Positions 45,741 to 59,800 of a DNA stretch of 64,000 bases are shown piece after piece. This stretch comes from Gibbula magus (Eukaryota > Mollusca > Gastropoda > Trochida > Trochidae). Position numbers and translations under genes: made by a program. The DNA is taken from the NCBI GenBank assembly GCA_936450465.1, contig OW388302.1, forward strand, positions 56,727,959 to 56,791,958, in the 5' to 3' direction. The notes under the pieces were generated by a model. The model made no database searches and was not told where the DNA came from. It was given only the letters and a program-made list of their open reading frames with translations. Each line of letters starts with the position of its first letter. The first letter of the stretch is position 1.

Positions 45741-46379
45741 GATGGCCGAGAGGGGACATCGCTCTTTCGCCCTCTGGTAACAACACGATAAAGCGAAAAA
45801 GCGATATTGCCACACCACAAAGCGATATAACAACGCGACAAAGCGATATAGCCATACGACAAAGTGAAATGGTCGCACGCCAAAGCGATAAGGCTACACG
45901 ACAAAACGATAAGGCCGTACGACAAAGCGATAAGGCCACACGACAAAGCAATATTGCCACACGACAAAGCGATATGGCCACACGACAAAGCGATATGGCC
46001 ATACGTGATATAACAAAGCGACAAAGCGATATAACAACGCGACAAAGCGATAATAAAACGCGCTAAAGCAATAGAGCGAAATCGCGATAAAGCGATATTG
46101 TAGCGCGACAAAGCGATAAAGCGATATTGTAGCGCAACAAAGCGATAAAGCGATATTGTAGCGCAACAAAGCGATAAAGCGATATTGTAGCGCAACAAAG
46201 CGATAAAGCGATATTGTAGCGCGACAAAGCGATAAAGCGAAAGAGCGATATTGTAGCGCGATAAAGCGAAAGAGTGATAACGCGAAAGAGCGGAAGAGCG
46301 ATAAAGCCGACATGTCGACCTAAATCTTTTACATAACAGTAGATACTGGTTTCTTTCCATTTCTTTTCATTTGACTTGT
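45741..46379. repeat. GCGATA satellite block, unit 1
   Basis: It starts GATGGCCGAGAGGGGACAT, then carries dozens of ACAAAGCGATA/ACGACAAAGCGATAAGGC words, changing into GATAAAGCGATATTGTAGCG units (46085-46260). It closes with CATGTCGACCTAAATC and AACAGTAGATACTGG. Long open frames on the minus strand (RFVALQYRFIAL-type) are satellite artefacts. Confidence 0.85.
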
Positions 46380-46876
46380 ATGATGGCCGAGAGGGGACAT
46401 GGTTCTTTCGCAAAAAGCGATATTGCTACACGACAAAGCGATAAGGCCGCACGACAAAGAGTTAAGGTTACACGACAAAGCGATAAGGCCGTACCACAAA
46501 CTGATAAGGCCACACAACAAAGCGATATGGCCACATGACAAAGCGATAATAAAATGCGATAAAGCGATAAAGTGAAAGAGCGATAAAGCTATAGTAGTAG
46601 CGCGACAAAACGATTAAGCGAAAGAGCGATAACGCGAAAGAACGGAAGAGCGATAAAGCCGACATGTCGACCTTAATCGACAAAGCGATAAAGTGAAAGA
46701 GCGATAAAGCAATATAGTAGCGCGACAAAGGGATAAAGTGAAAGAGCGAAAGAGCGATTAAGCCATATAGTAGCGCGAAAGAGCGATAATACGAATAAAG
46801 CGAAAGAGCGATGTCGACCTAAATCTTTTACATAACAGTAGATACTGGTTTCATTCAATTTCTTTTCATTTGACGT
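46380..46876. repeat. GCGATA satellite block, unit 2
   Basis: It repeats the same architecture as unit 1: GATGGCCGAGAGGGGACAT, GCGATA words, then GTCGACCT and AACAGTAGATACTGG. The two are therefore adjacent copies of one composite repeat. Confidence 0.85.
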
Positions 46877-48165
46877 GGTATTTGGATTCACATTTTGATA
46901 AATGATTCCACTTTAAATCCCCAAAGGTCGCTATTATATTAATTTAATTAATAAAAGTTTATTTGAATTAAGAATTTGAATAAACTTATAATGAGATTTC
47001 TCTATAAAACAACTTACTGTGAATAATTGAGAAATCCATGCTGAACTATTATAGATTAATTCAAAATGCTGACATGGTGTGTCTAAACCTGTACATACAA
47101 ACTTCCTTAGACATACTTTATGTGACTGATTATAATAGATTTAATTGAGCAAAACAAAGTTTATATAAATTTAAATCGGCGCACTTCTGGTATATATTCA
47201 TCAACATAATGTAAGATTGGAAATCTATTGTAACAACACTGGTATTTTATTTAGCCCTTCATTAACAAATCAAAGGAAAGAATAAAATAATCTATCATAA
47301 TCAAATTAAAAATATAATTTTGTTTTACTTGGTTACATTATGCACATCAAAACGTAAACAGATACTATAAGCGTATATCACAGTAGAATATTTGTGTGAC
47401 ATTGTGTATTTTTATGTGCAACAGGGATAATTCTAAAGGGTCTGATTCATGAAAAGCACGTTTTGGGTAAATATATTAAAAGTGTGAACTCCGCGCATCG
47501 CCATGCATCATTAGTATGATGGTAATAGGGTGTACGCATTCAGTGCATGGAGCTCAGCGCCATTTGAATACGTATATGAGGTTACAAAATCGTCTCTTTC
47601 ACACTTCAATGGCTTCATTCTGCTCACATAAAGAGAGTCTTATTCAGAAAGGAGGCCACCGGCCCATGGCATTATACATTGCACAGTAGTAAAATACATT
47701 TCCATGACTGTTGAGGACATTCCAGTTGTTAACATCTATTTCGCTAAATAGTTAAACAATTGAATAGATTGTTCATAAACAGGAATTTCAAATTCGTTGT
47801 TGTAAAACATTGAGAAATGGATAAATAATACAAAATGGTATTCTGACTCAGTGCATGGGATAAAACAAAATTGTCAAAGTATTACAGAGTTACTCTGAGG
47901 GCGTGGGTTCGAATCCCGCATGGGACACGGCCCGAAAAAGAACAAGAATGTGTACTATTGAAGGTAGTGTTATCCCAAATATAGCCTTGTTATATTTGTT
48001 CAATATCTAAATAGCATGTATTTCTAATTATATATATTAGGATGTTTACAATGGACAAATAATGTTGATAGCCAAGAACAACTTTTGAAGTTTAGAATGT
48101 GTTGAAACAGTTTCTGACCACTTTTGAGTATCAATAGATATACATCTCTCCTCAATGACAGACAG
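46877..48165. other. No supported gene; tRNA-like patch at 47888-47940
   Basis: AT-rich. GGGTTCGAATCCCGC (about 47905-47920), followed by GGGACACGG, looks like the B-box half of another tRNA-derived repeat. No head is seen. Confidence 0.4.
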
Positions 48166-49745
48166 ATATTTTATTCAGTATAAAGGCCAAAGGCCCAAAA
48201 TACAATTACATGACAAATTTGAAACAAGCGCACATAAAAGATAACAGGTTTATGAATTTAAACTTGCAGCTCTAGTTTTAGATATACATTTAAGAAAGAT
48301 CTTCATTTGCCACATACACCAAAAACCATATTCATACAGACTATTTCTGACATTTAGAACTCAACATTGAATACCTTCTTCTGCTAATCTCAATTGTAAA
48401 CTATAAGCATTAGCAAAATGCTGTTATTCTGCTATAGTATAATAATCTTATCCGCTATTGAATTATAATTACATATAATTGCTCAATATTTTATTTTATT
48501 TTATAATGGGTTTTTTAAAAGCACGTGGACATTTTTACAGTTGTACATGGGCTCCAACAGGGAGTATGGTGGTCAAGTCAATACACATATTTACAAATGT
48601 AACAATAGAGGTACAATTCATGTAAACATTACAAGGAAGATTTAAAATATATCAATCGTTGAACAAAAAATGACACGTCGACCAGAATTTGTAGAAGTTG
48701 TCAATCTAGAACTTATCTTTGCTGCATATTTGGTTAAATAATAATACTGAGTAAGCTTTTGTTGCATGAACTGAAATATTGGCATATTTCTGGATGTTTT
48801 ACGATTAAAGATATTAGTTTTGAAAAGAATTAGGATCACATTAATTGGATCGTTATTTTTATGACGAATTCTAAGAAGAATCTGCTCTCTTGTGAAATTT
48901 AAATTCAAATCATTACTTAGCCAATCTTGGAGTTTCCGCCATATGTGTGTAACCCTGCAAGGGTCATAAAATAAATGAGCTGTTGTTTCTATAGATAAAG
49001 AGCAATAGGTACATAGGTTATGGCAAATTCCAAACGCAAGGCATAATTCTTGCCAGTCTCCAGTTCTGGCTGATTTAAACCTTGCAGTATTTCCCTCGCT
49101 TTGTTGTGCCAAGATAGTGGATCGCTGCACCTGAAATGCATAGTGGGCCTGGATTTCCAAGCACAGATATCTTAAGGAAATACTGCAAGGCCTAAATCAG
49201 CCAGTAATGGAGACTAGCAAGAGTTATGCCTTGCATTGGGAAGTTGAGGTTATGGTCGATGTACTTCATTCCGTGAAGTCTATTGTTTGTCGGTAGAATA
49301 TGATGTAACAGTTTCTATTGGAACCATTGGAGATCTGTGTCTTTGGTGCAGCGAAAGGGAATATGGTTGTAGAGGTTCCAAGAGCCTATGTCAATGCTAG
49401 TGTCGTTACCTAAAACTATATTCCATGTAATACAATGTTGATTTCGATTTGTTTTTGTTTCCAATAAAGCTCTATAATACAGTTGAATACCAGTCTTTTG
49501 TCTTGTCAAAATGTTGAAGATATATGGTTGGATTGGGTTTTGTTTGTTTTTGATGTATTCGAACTGTACTTTTTTTATTTTAAAAAATGTTTTAACTGCA
49601 TTAATGACTCCATAATATTCTTAAAAGTTTGTTTTTATGTTATATCTGCATCAAACCTTTCCTTGGATAGAAACTTGCCAATGTCATCAAGAAGATTGTT
49701 TATGAATATTACACCCTTTGCCTGCAAATTTGCATAAATAATAGG
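48166..49745 (-). mobile_element. LINE ORF2 C-terminal region and 3' end, minus strand
   Basis: The minus frame 48642-49160 contains CTYCSLSIETTAHLFYDPC and HIWRKLQDWL. This is the C-terminal Cys/His motif plus the W...L..WL block of L1-like LINE ORF2 proteins. A second minus frame (49315-49509) gives ITWNIVLG and DLQWFQ in the expected upstream position, with a small rearrangement between. The tail near 48170-48200 (complement of TTTATTCAGTATAAAGGCC) may be the 3' end. Truncated and frameshifted. Confidence 0.65.
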
Positions 49746-50081
49746 TTTCCTATCTATCATAATGTTTTGATTATACCAAATCATTTGGGAAGTTATGTTA
49801 AGTTCGGAGTTTATGTCTTCCTAGACAGTAAATCCCACCACGAATTCAGTAGATCGCGATAGAATGCATTGCGCATCAATGGAGTAATAACATTTCTTAG
49901 ATATTTCTTATATTGCTACAATATATTGGTGTTAATGTTATAGAGACATAAAAACTCTGTGCATGGTCATGACTTATTAATATGATGATAATAGGATGTA
50001 CGTCTTCAGTGTATGGAGCTTAGCTTACATTCGGATAAGTATTGGAGGTTACAAAGTCGTCTCTTTAACACTTGAATGGTT
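49746..50081. other. No supported gene
   Basis: AT-rich. GTATGATGGTAATAGGGTGTACGCATTCAGTGCATGGAGC-like sequence at about 49977 has a diverged relative near 47515, both with the phrase CAGTG.ATGGAGCT.AGC. Confidence 0.4.
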
Positions 50082-50255
50082 AAGAACAGGAAGATTTTCT
50101 GGAAAACAACTTCTTTAATGTGAAAATACACGACGTTTCGGAGTACATACTCATTCCTTCATCATTCCACCTGATGAAGGAATGAGTATGTACTCCGAAA
50201 CGTCGTGTATTTTCACCTTAAAGAAGCTGTTATCCAGAAAATCTTCCTGTTCTTA
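50082..50255. mobile_element. Palindrome with hammerhead-like core (about 83-bp arms)
   Basis: Arms starting AAGAACAGGAAGATTTTC and ending with its complement surround a 7-base loop (TTCCACC, 50164-50170). On the plus strand CTGATGA (50171-50177), a hairpin GAGTA/TACTC (50184-50195) and CGAAACGTC (50196-50204) follow in order, the layout of a hammerhead ribozyme core. A few mismatches exist between the arms. Confidence 0.7.
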
Positions 50256-50638
50256 TGTTTACCACTTCTAAATGCCCTTTAAAGACCTGACTTGAATGGT
50301 TGCTTCAATCGGCTTACATAAATTTATGAAACTAGCTCTGTGTCTTCTTCAAATAAAATGTACATTAGGAGTAGATGTTATTAGTAGATGAACAATAACT
50401 TCAGCAGTAGCCAGGGGCGGAGGGAGTGGGGGTGCGTCCTCAGCGCTTATGAAACCCCTCCCCCGGAAAAGTTTTAATTTTTTATAATTAAAAGACGCTT
50501 TTATTAACAGTGAAAACGCTTTGATTTTAATTACGAATTTTCATATATTGAGGGTAGTTCTTTTCATAATAAAGATACTATCGGATAAACTCGTTCTGTA
50601 TGTAAATTTGAATTGAATAAGAACTTACGAATGACTTT
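50256..50638. other. No supported gene
   Basis: GGGGCGGAGGGAGTGGGGGTGCGTCC at about 50412 followed by an AT-rich stretch may be a transposon edge; no partner was found in the window. Confidence 0.35.
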
Positions 50639-50644
50639 CATAAC

Positions 50645-51043
50645 TACGGAAGCATCCTAGTGCCACAGTGAGAATTGTTTTACTATCACCTAATTAGGAG
50701 ATACTAACTCCTAATTAGGACTTAGTTATCGCCTAATTAGGATATAACTAAGTCCTAATTAGGAAATAAGTAAGTCCTAATTAGGAGTAAGTATCTCCTA
50801 ATTAGGTATACTAACTCCTAATTAGGAGATACTTACTCCTAATTAGGAGATACTAACTCCTAATTAGGAGTTACCTATGTCCTAATTAGGTGATAGTTAT
50901 GTCCTAATTAGGCGATAACTAAGTCCTAATTAGGAGATAACTAAGTCCTAATTAGGAGATAGCTAAGTCCTAATTAGGAAATAGTATCTCCTAATTAGGT
51001 GATAATAAAACAATGTTTACTTTGGCACTAGGATGCTTCCGTA
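50645..51043. mobile_element. Foldback element made of CCTAATTAGG palindromes, 6-bp TSD
   Basis: A 399-bp element with terminal inverted repeats beginning TACGGAAGCATCCTAGTGCC and ending in the complement, flanked by CATAAC at 50639-50644 and 51044-51049. The interior has about 16 copies of the palindrome TCCTAATTAGGA separated by about 10 bases such as GATACTAACT or TTAGTTATC. There is no ORF. A superfamily cannot be assigned. Confidence 0.88.
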
Positions 51044-51158
51044 CATAACCAACATATTCCAAACCATGTTTTATTTTGCGATTTAATTTTAAAAACCGTA
51101 ATGATCGCACGGTATTCGTATATACCCATGTATGTATATAGTTCCTCCCATGTATGTA

Positions 51159-51676
51159 CACTGTCAGCCAAAAGAAACGCCTACCAGATATCTTATCAGA
51201 TATCATAAAAACTATAATGAACAGTGTAACAATATTATAGCAATATGAACTTGCACCATTTCTACATAATATGTTTGAATTTCAGAAGTTCATTTCACAC
51301 AAAAATGGCGATTGTTGAAATGAGAAAACAATAATTGTTCAGTTTTCGATCAGTGCTTGATCAGAAAAACACTTGAAACATATTTTCATTCAACCACGAG
51401 CAACAATACAGGCATGCATTCGCATTAAAGTGGTGATGATACTACAGATGTACGTGGTTACGGTGTGCAAGTGAATAACCGAAAATAGCAGTCTTCATTG
51501 TGCGTGGTTTTCATGAATGATATTGACTCGAATCACAGTTTTCCAAGATTTCAAAGGATTTTCATATCAATTATTGCTTCAGCCTAACGTGGAGACCACC
51601 ATTAATTATATTTCAGAAATTATTTCATTTTTCATTTTAAGGAACATCAAGTAGGCGTTTCTTTTGGCCGACAGTG
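51159..51676. mobile_element. Tc1/mariner-like MITE with TA target site
   Basis: A 518-bp element with terminal inverted repeats CACTGTCAGCCAAAAGAAAC, ending at 51676, with TA on both sides. The internal CCAAAAGAAACGCC is nearly the same as the 19653 element's GCAAAAGAAACGCC, so the two are related lineages. No transposase frame. Confidence 0.8.
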
Positions 51677-52429
51677 TATATAGTTCCTCCAACCTCCAAG
51701 TGTCTTCTTTCTCCTTATTGGCAAAAAGCCTACTTTCATTTTTTTTCAAATTAGACAATTATTTTATCAGATTGTAAGTCATTTTTAGAACAATTATCAA
51801 ATTCATTATCAAACAAATTTTACTTGTAAAATTGAGGGTGTCAATTAATTAATCCATAACGGTGTACTAGTTTGGTTTTGCATTTGTAATGAATTTCGCA
51901 TGCGGATATATACCTCGATTATTAGTTAGGCATTTAATAACTTAAAATAATTTACAGCTTATAAGGGCTCGATATATGCTTTGCCGTGTGAATAATGGTA
52001 TTAAATTTACAAATGTATATGAAAAGTGAGCATTGCGATCTATATTCTCTAAAATGGGTTAAGGACGAGAATTGTACATTTTGTTAAACAGAGGATGAAA
52101 ACATCTCTCATGTTTTTCGCAAAATATGATCATATATAAAACAATTCTGCTTGACTGGAACTGTCTTTAAATCACTCTACAAATCTTGGCATTCTATTAC
52201 AAAACATTGGTATTCTCTTTGGTTTTCCATCTCAATTCAAGTTTTTGAACCAATTAAATCTTTCTGAGCAAAAAGGACATCTTTTGAAGGCCAGGTATTA
52301 TAATTTAGTTAGAACATTAATAATTTCAGACAAGTACATGCAATTAAAACGTTTAACTGTAAGAACAATACATAAAATCATTTCATTTGAAAGAAATAGT
52401 CTCCGCTCTCAAATATTTCAAAAGGTACA
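51677..52429 (+). other. Mostly unassigned; decayed LINE patch at 52040-52130
   Basis: Around 52065-52130 the plus strand reads ENCTFC, stop, TEDENISHVFRK, reminiscent of the Cys/His C-terminal motif of LINE proteins. The rest is AT-rich without genes. Confidence 0.4.
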
Positions 52430-52695
52430 GTGGCGCGACAAAGCGATAACGCGAAAGACCGATAAAGCGATAGAACGATAAAGCGATATAATTGCGCGAC
52501 AAAGCGATATGGTATTTGTCGCTTTGTCGTGCGGCAATATAGCTTTGTCGTGCCGCCTTATCGCTTTGTCGTGTGGCCTTATCGCTTTGTCGTGTTGCTA
52601 TATCGCTTTGTCGTGTGACCATATCGCTTTCTCGCTTTATCACGTTGTTACCAAAGGGCGGAAGAGCGATGTCCCCTCTCGGCCATCATACATGG
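52430..52695. repeat. GCGATA satellite, inverted block
   Basis: The first 80 bp are GCGCGACAAAGCGATA words in the plus orientation. They then switch at about 52510 to the complement (TTTGTCGTGTGGCCTTATCG) and end with ATGTCCCCTCTCGGCCATC, the complement of the block-start motif at 45741 and 46380. This is the same family as the 45.7-46.9 kb blocks, inverted. Confidence 0.85.
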
Positions 52696-52851
52696 CGATG
52701 TCTTCACTCTCTTGTGCTATCAGTGGATCGTTCACTGACACAGCCAGGAGGGGTGTCAAGTTTTGTCTTGGTATATCTGAATATGATGCATAGCCTACAT
52801 TTCTCATGTTAAGGAGAATAAATATGTAATTGACAACATTATTTAAGTTTT

Positions 52852-52950
52852 TATTAAAGGGGCTGTAGCACTTTTTTTTTGCAAATTTCCAATGTATAAT
52901 GATAGTTTATGTCATTTAAATTTAATTGAGAGGGTAAAACATCTTGTTAC
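52852..52950. mobile_element. TTAA MITE, left-end fragment
   Basis: TTAA is followed by AGGGGCTGTAGCAC and interior sequence of the MITE family. The right end is missing. Confidence 0.75.
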
Positions 52951-52973
52951 GGTGTTGCGTAAAATTTTTAAAA

Positions 52974-53050
52974 ATGTATGTATGTATGTATGTATGTATG
53001 TGTGTATGTGTGTATGTGTGTATGTATGTATGTATGTATGTGTGTATATG

Positions 53051-53082
<32 letters not shown>

Positions 53083-53086
53083 TAAA
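52974..53086. repeat. (TATG)n microsatellite
   Basis: TATG/TGTG repeats, with spurious Met/Tyr/Val/Cys frames. Confidence 0.95.
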
Positions 53087-54008
53087 TATAGGCCTACTAG
53101 TATATAAATATGTAGGGCAAAACAAAATGAGACAACTTTGTATTCAACTCCTTAATTTAATTTTTGACAAAGATTTATGAAAATTGGCACATATGTAGAT
53201 AAAAATAGGTCAATAGCCAGTCAGGCCGTCGTTTCGCTCCAAACACTATTTCATCTGCCGAGACATGTAATAAAACAGATCGTCTTTAAATTCCTCGGAT
53301 ATATAGCTTTAACCACTTTTCGTGATTCACTCGTTTCTAATCTGCAATATATATTTTGTTCTAACTATTCAAATATGTCCTAAAAGATTTGCAGAATATT
53401 TGCAATGGGGTTCAGGTGTGGTGAAACGGCAATAAAATTATACTTTGCATGTCATTTCACGTTGCACGTCAATTCATGTTTTGGTGTGCGCAAAAGTGCA
53501 AACACAGTCATAGTATTGTTGTATAACAAACAAATTAAATGTCCACTTTATCCAGTATTTAAATCCGGCACACCCACTTGTAAAAGATTATATAAATAGT
53601 AGGCCTAATTCCTCTAATCAATGCGACCTGTAATTTTAAAGAACGGCATTAAACCTAATTTTCCAATCTCATCCACGCCATGAGATACGGCGGAAACTTT
53701 GATTCCGGCTTGCGCTGGAAACTCACTGCAACTTGAAATTTGACAAAAAGGCTATGAGGTAACCCCGATGTTTTCTGTAACTTTCTAACTGATTTCAACT
53801 CTTTTTCATAAAAAGCGTGAAGTCCATATTTTGCTTCTGTTTCCAACATCACGCCGGTAACTAGAAAGTCGTCTGCTACAGCGTTGTCACGTGACACTAC
53901 CAAACAACAGGGGAGGTAATGCTGAGAACATCATACCTATGTCATAAATGCTGAGTATTAACCATGTTCGAAAACACTGAGTGGCAATGCAAAAACTAAT
54001 TTTGAAAT
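53087..54008. other. No supported gene
   Basis: The minus frame 53655-53903 (82 residues) has no recognised domain. The interval is otherwise AT-rich. Confidence 0.35.
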
Positions 54009-54347
54009 TTGTCTCATTTTTTTGGCTCGATACTTTATGTATGTATGTTATACGTCACATCACCAGGTGACCTTTCATTCCAGCCAATCAACGAGCTTAT
54101 TAGAGCTGGGTATAGTACTGTTGATCATATATTTTCATTGAATGCTGTTGTTCAAAAGTATGCGCATAAGAAAAAGGTTAGATTTTATTGTGTTTTTATA
54201 GATTTTGCAAAGGCGTTCGATACAATTCAGATACAATACATGTAATCATAAAGTTTTGTTTGATAGTCTTAAGGATGTCGGGAAAAACTGGCAAGTTCTA
54301 CTATAGACTATGTCAGAGGCGGATCTAGGGGGGTCCAGGGGGTCCGG

Positions 54348-54382
<35 letters not shown>

Positions 54383-55115
54383 ACTTTTCATTTTTAGAAA
54401 AGTTTGGAGGAAAAGGTGTTAATGAAGTTACAGAAGAGGTTAAATGAACTAGAGCTTTTTTTTTAGGCATACTGGTATGAAGGTTAATTTGGATAAAACA
54501 AAAATTATGGTGTTTCGCAATTCAGGATATTTGAGACATTATGAAAAGTGGTTCTTCGAAGGTAAACAATTTGAGGTTGTATCATATTATAGGTATTTTG
54601 GTATAGTTTTCACCCCTAGACTTTCATGGACTAAGGCTCAACACTGTCTACTTCCCCAAGGTAATACAGCACTTATCTCTAGTTATTCTTTTCAAAGAAA
54701 TTTTGGAACTTTGTCCCCCCAGGATCTTTTTAAATTGTTTGACTCTATTATATTGCCTATTTTGTGTTATGGTTCTGAAGTCTGGGGAATATCTTATTAT
54801 AAAATTATTGAAGGTCTCCAGATTAAAGTTTGTAGACAGCTTCTTAGAGTTGGTAGAAATGTTAGTAGCAGCATGGTGTTAGGGGAATGCGGTAGGCTTC
54901 CATTGCAGTTTAATTATATGTCTAGAGCGGATAAGTATTGGTGTAGGTTAATTCAATTAGATTCACATAGACTTCCATTTCAGGGTTATGATATGTTGAA
55001 ATCTCTTGATGATTCGGGTAGGTCTACTTGGGCTACATATATGAAGAATATCTTATTTGAATTTGGTTTTGGATTTGTATGGCGTTCCCAAGATGTTGGT
55101 GATAGATTCAATTAG
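54009..55115 (+). mobile_element. LINE reverse transcriptase, internally deleted
   Basis: The first frame (54009-54245) carries GYSTVDHIFSLNAVV and VFIDFAKAFDTI, RT motif A with a catalytic Asp. The second (54477-55115) carries MKVNLDKTKIMVFRN, YYRYFGIVFTPRLSWT, PILCYGSEVWG and LGECGRLPL, the region after the catalytic motifs. The part that should hold the second catalytic Asp pair is missing. Instead 54300-54382 holds GGCGGATCTAGGGGGGTCC and a 33-base poly-C run, an unrelated repeat end. The second frame is open for 212 residues, so decay is recent or slow. It is the same LINE type as 17723-18240. Confidence 0.8.
54350..54382. repeat. Poly-C run
   Basis: About 33 consecutive C bases, a likely assembly and length-polymorphism hot spot. 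Confidence 0.95.
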
Positions 55116-55259
55116 ACTGTCACATAACCATATATCAACACGTATCGTGATACCTATAATATAGCAACGTAACTAATATATGTGTATATACATAGGCCTA
55201 CCCCCATTATTCCTCAATATTTTAGACATCTTGGCCCCTTGGTATCCACGGAGAAGTAA

Positions 55260-56369
55260 ATGGTTCATCGAATCTCACCTCGGAATATGTTACCACGTAT
55301 TTCCACTTCAGGTTGTGCCTACTGTGATCAAGTGGAAACAGCCTACAACAGAACCAGAACAGAGCCGCATCTGTTCACCCTGCACCTGGACGTGGGACAG
55401 ATACAAGGCTCCGTTAAGAAGAACCCGAATAAGAAGTCCAAACTGAAAGAGTTCGAGAAGAAAGCTTCTGCACTGAGGAACACAAAGGGGGGAGACATCC
55501 TGATCCACCTTGAGAACCAGGAGAAGAGCGACCTCTACCTCGGGCACCTAGATGACTCCATTGACGGAAGTCTGAAGAACCTCATCCCTGACGGTCGTCT
55601 CTACACTGACGTCTACACCAGGAGGTGGCTGGCAGATGACGATGGCTTCGAGTCTTTCAGAAACGTGATTGTTCTGACAATTGAACAGAGCAACTTCGTG
55701 ACGACCGTCGACTTCAAGACTAAGATACCGTCTGATTTCAAAATAGAGAGTCCTTCCACTCTGAACATAGTGTCACTGCTGAAAAGGGTTTCTACAAGCT
55801 CGGTTAACGGTAAGCCTCAACTCCTTGATATAGGGGGAAATCTTCACGAGAGTCGTCGAGTCGAGCTGAAGTATCTTCCGCCTGAAAATTACACTGCCGA
55901 GAGTTTTGTGGAGGAGGTCTGGTTCCAACTCCGGTTCAGAGAGCACCTGTGTTCCATGTCCAAGCTGCCTTCAGGGGGGTCGTATTTTGTCGGCATCCAG
56001 GAACAGAAACGGAAGAAGAAGAAGTACGAAACTATTGACATAATTCATGCCGGGTTTCTAAAACCATGGTCAGACGAAGACTTTAAAGAATGTCTAAATA
56101 GGAAGCTGAAGGACGAAGCTTCATTACAAACCCCTGAGGGCGATTTAGCAGAGGTGCCACAGGAGATCCTGAAATACGAATTCCACGAGTTGGAAAATAA
56201 GAACTATATACTGCAGATCGCGATCGGGTTTGTTAATGGTATCGTCTTCTACAATAAACAAGGCCCCGAGACGTATCGTATTGACGACGACCAGAATATT
56301 ATAAGAATGAAGCATTCTCATTGGTTCAAAAATATAAGAAGTTACTCTATTAAAGTTGCTGAATCGTGA
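55260..56369 (+). CDS. Schlafen-like protein, single coding exon
   Basis: 369 residues from ATG 55260; an in-frame TAA directly precedes it, so this start is firm unless a splice intervenes. The order of blocks fits the Schlafen N-terminal core. ALRNTKGGDILIHLENQ near residues 72-88 matches the Schlafen box. NVIVLTIEQSNF follows, then ESRRVELKYLP near residues 198-208 and GGSYFVGIQEQK near 240 match the second, AlbA-like lobe. YILQIAIGFVNGIVFYNKQG near 320 and a HSHWFKNI end resemble the C-terminal strands. In vertebrate Schlafen tRNA nucleases the first two active-site acids are spaced Glu-x4-Glu, and ESRRVE keeps this. The third (Asp after GGY..GV) appears to be Glu in GIQEQ. There is no SWADL or helicase part, so the size is that of short Schlafens. 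A role in RNA cleavage or antiviral defence is inferred from the family. It lies 284 bp upstream of the next gene on the same strand. Confidence 0.8.
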   Translation: MVHRISPRNMLPRISTSGCAYCDQVETAYNRTRTEPHLFTLHLDVGQIQGSVKKNPNKKSKLKEFEKKASALRNTKGGDILIHLENQEKSDLYLGHLDDSIDGSLKNLIPDGRLYTDVYTRRWLADDDGFESFRNVIVLTIEQSNFVTTVDFKTKIPSDFKIESPSTLNIVSLLKRVSTSSVNGKPQLLDIGGNLHESRRVELKYLPPENYTAESFVEEVWFQLRFREHLCSMSKLPSGGSYFVGIQEQKRKKKKYETIDIIHAGFLKPWSDEDFKECLNRKLKDEASLQTPEGDLAEVPQEILKYEFHELENKNYILQIAIGFVNGIVFYNKQGPETYRIDDDQNIIRMKHSHWFKNIRSYSIKVAES

Positions 56370-56653
56370 AAGAAAAGACGTGTATAAAAGTTGGCCAAAC
56401 CAAACTGGTCGTAGTTCTCACGGACAGGTGTTAGATTGACATAATGTGACTTGGTTAATCCAGGAAATTACCAAATGAATTTTGTTTATGTAGCCACCCT
56501 TATGCTGATGTAAACAGTTTTCGATCAGATCGACTTGTTGTGTTTCAGCATGTGTCTCGTGCATACGTTCAGACTCACGCTATTTCGCTGAAACATTGTA
56601 GCACGTTTATACAATACATGTTTACATAGCAACACACACATACCTCGGTAGAC

Positions 56654-56840
56654 ATGTCGGACAGTTCCCGACCTTCCTCCGTGGGGTACAGCACACAGGC
56701 GTCTGGCTACAGTCGGGCCTCCTCTTCCTCCTTCGTGTCTGACAACAGCTACTCGCATCAGAGATTCACTGCCGCACCACAATTCCGCGGTGGATCTACT
56801 TCCGGTTCCTCTTCTAGTGCGCTTCAACAGCTTGAGATTC
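56654..56840 (+). CDS. Five-exon gene of unknown family, exon 1
   Basis: It starts at ATG 56654. The first 60 residues are Ser-rich and probably disordered (SDSSRPSSVGYSTQASGYSR), ending ALQQLEI. The donor GTAAGC follows at 56841 after one leftover base (phase 1). Exon 2 begins in the matching phase. Without splicing the frame would end only nine codons later. Confidence 0.65.

Positions 56841-59800
<2,960 letters not shown>

Noticed and set aside
45628..46891. Long minus-strand frames of up to 207 residues
   Set aside because: They are translations of the GCGATA satellite (RFVAL/ISLYRF repeats), with several overlapping frames open at once.
52892..53180. Met/Tyr/Val/Cys frames
   Set aside because: Products of the (TATG)n microsatellite.
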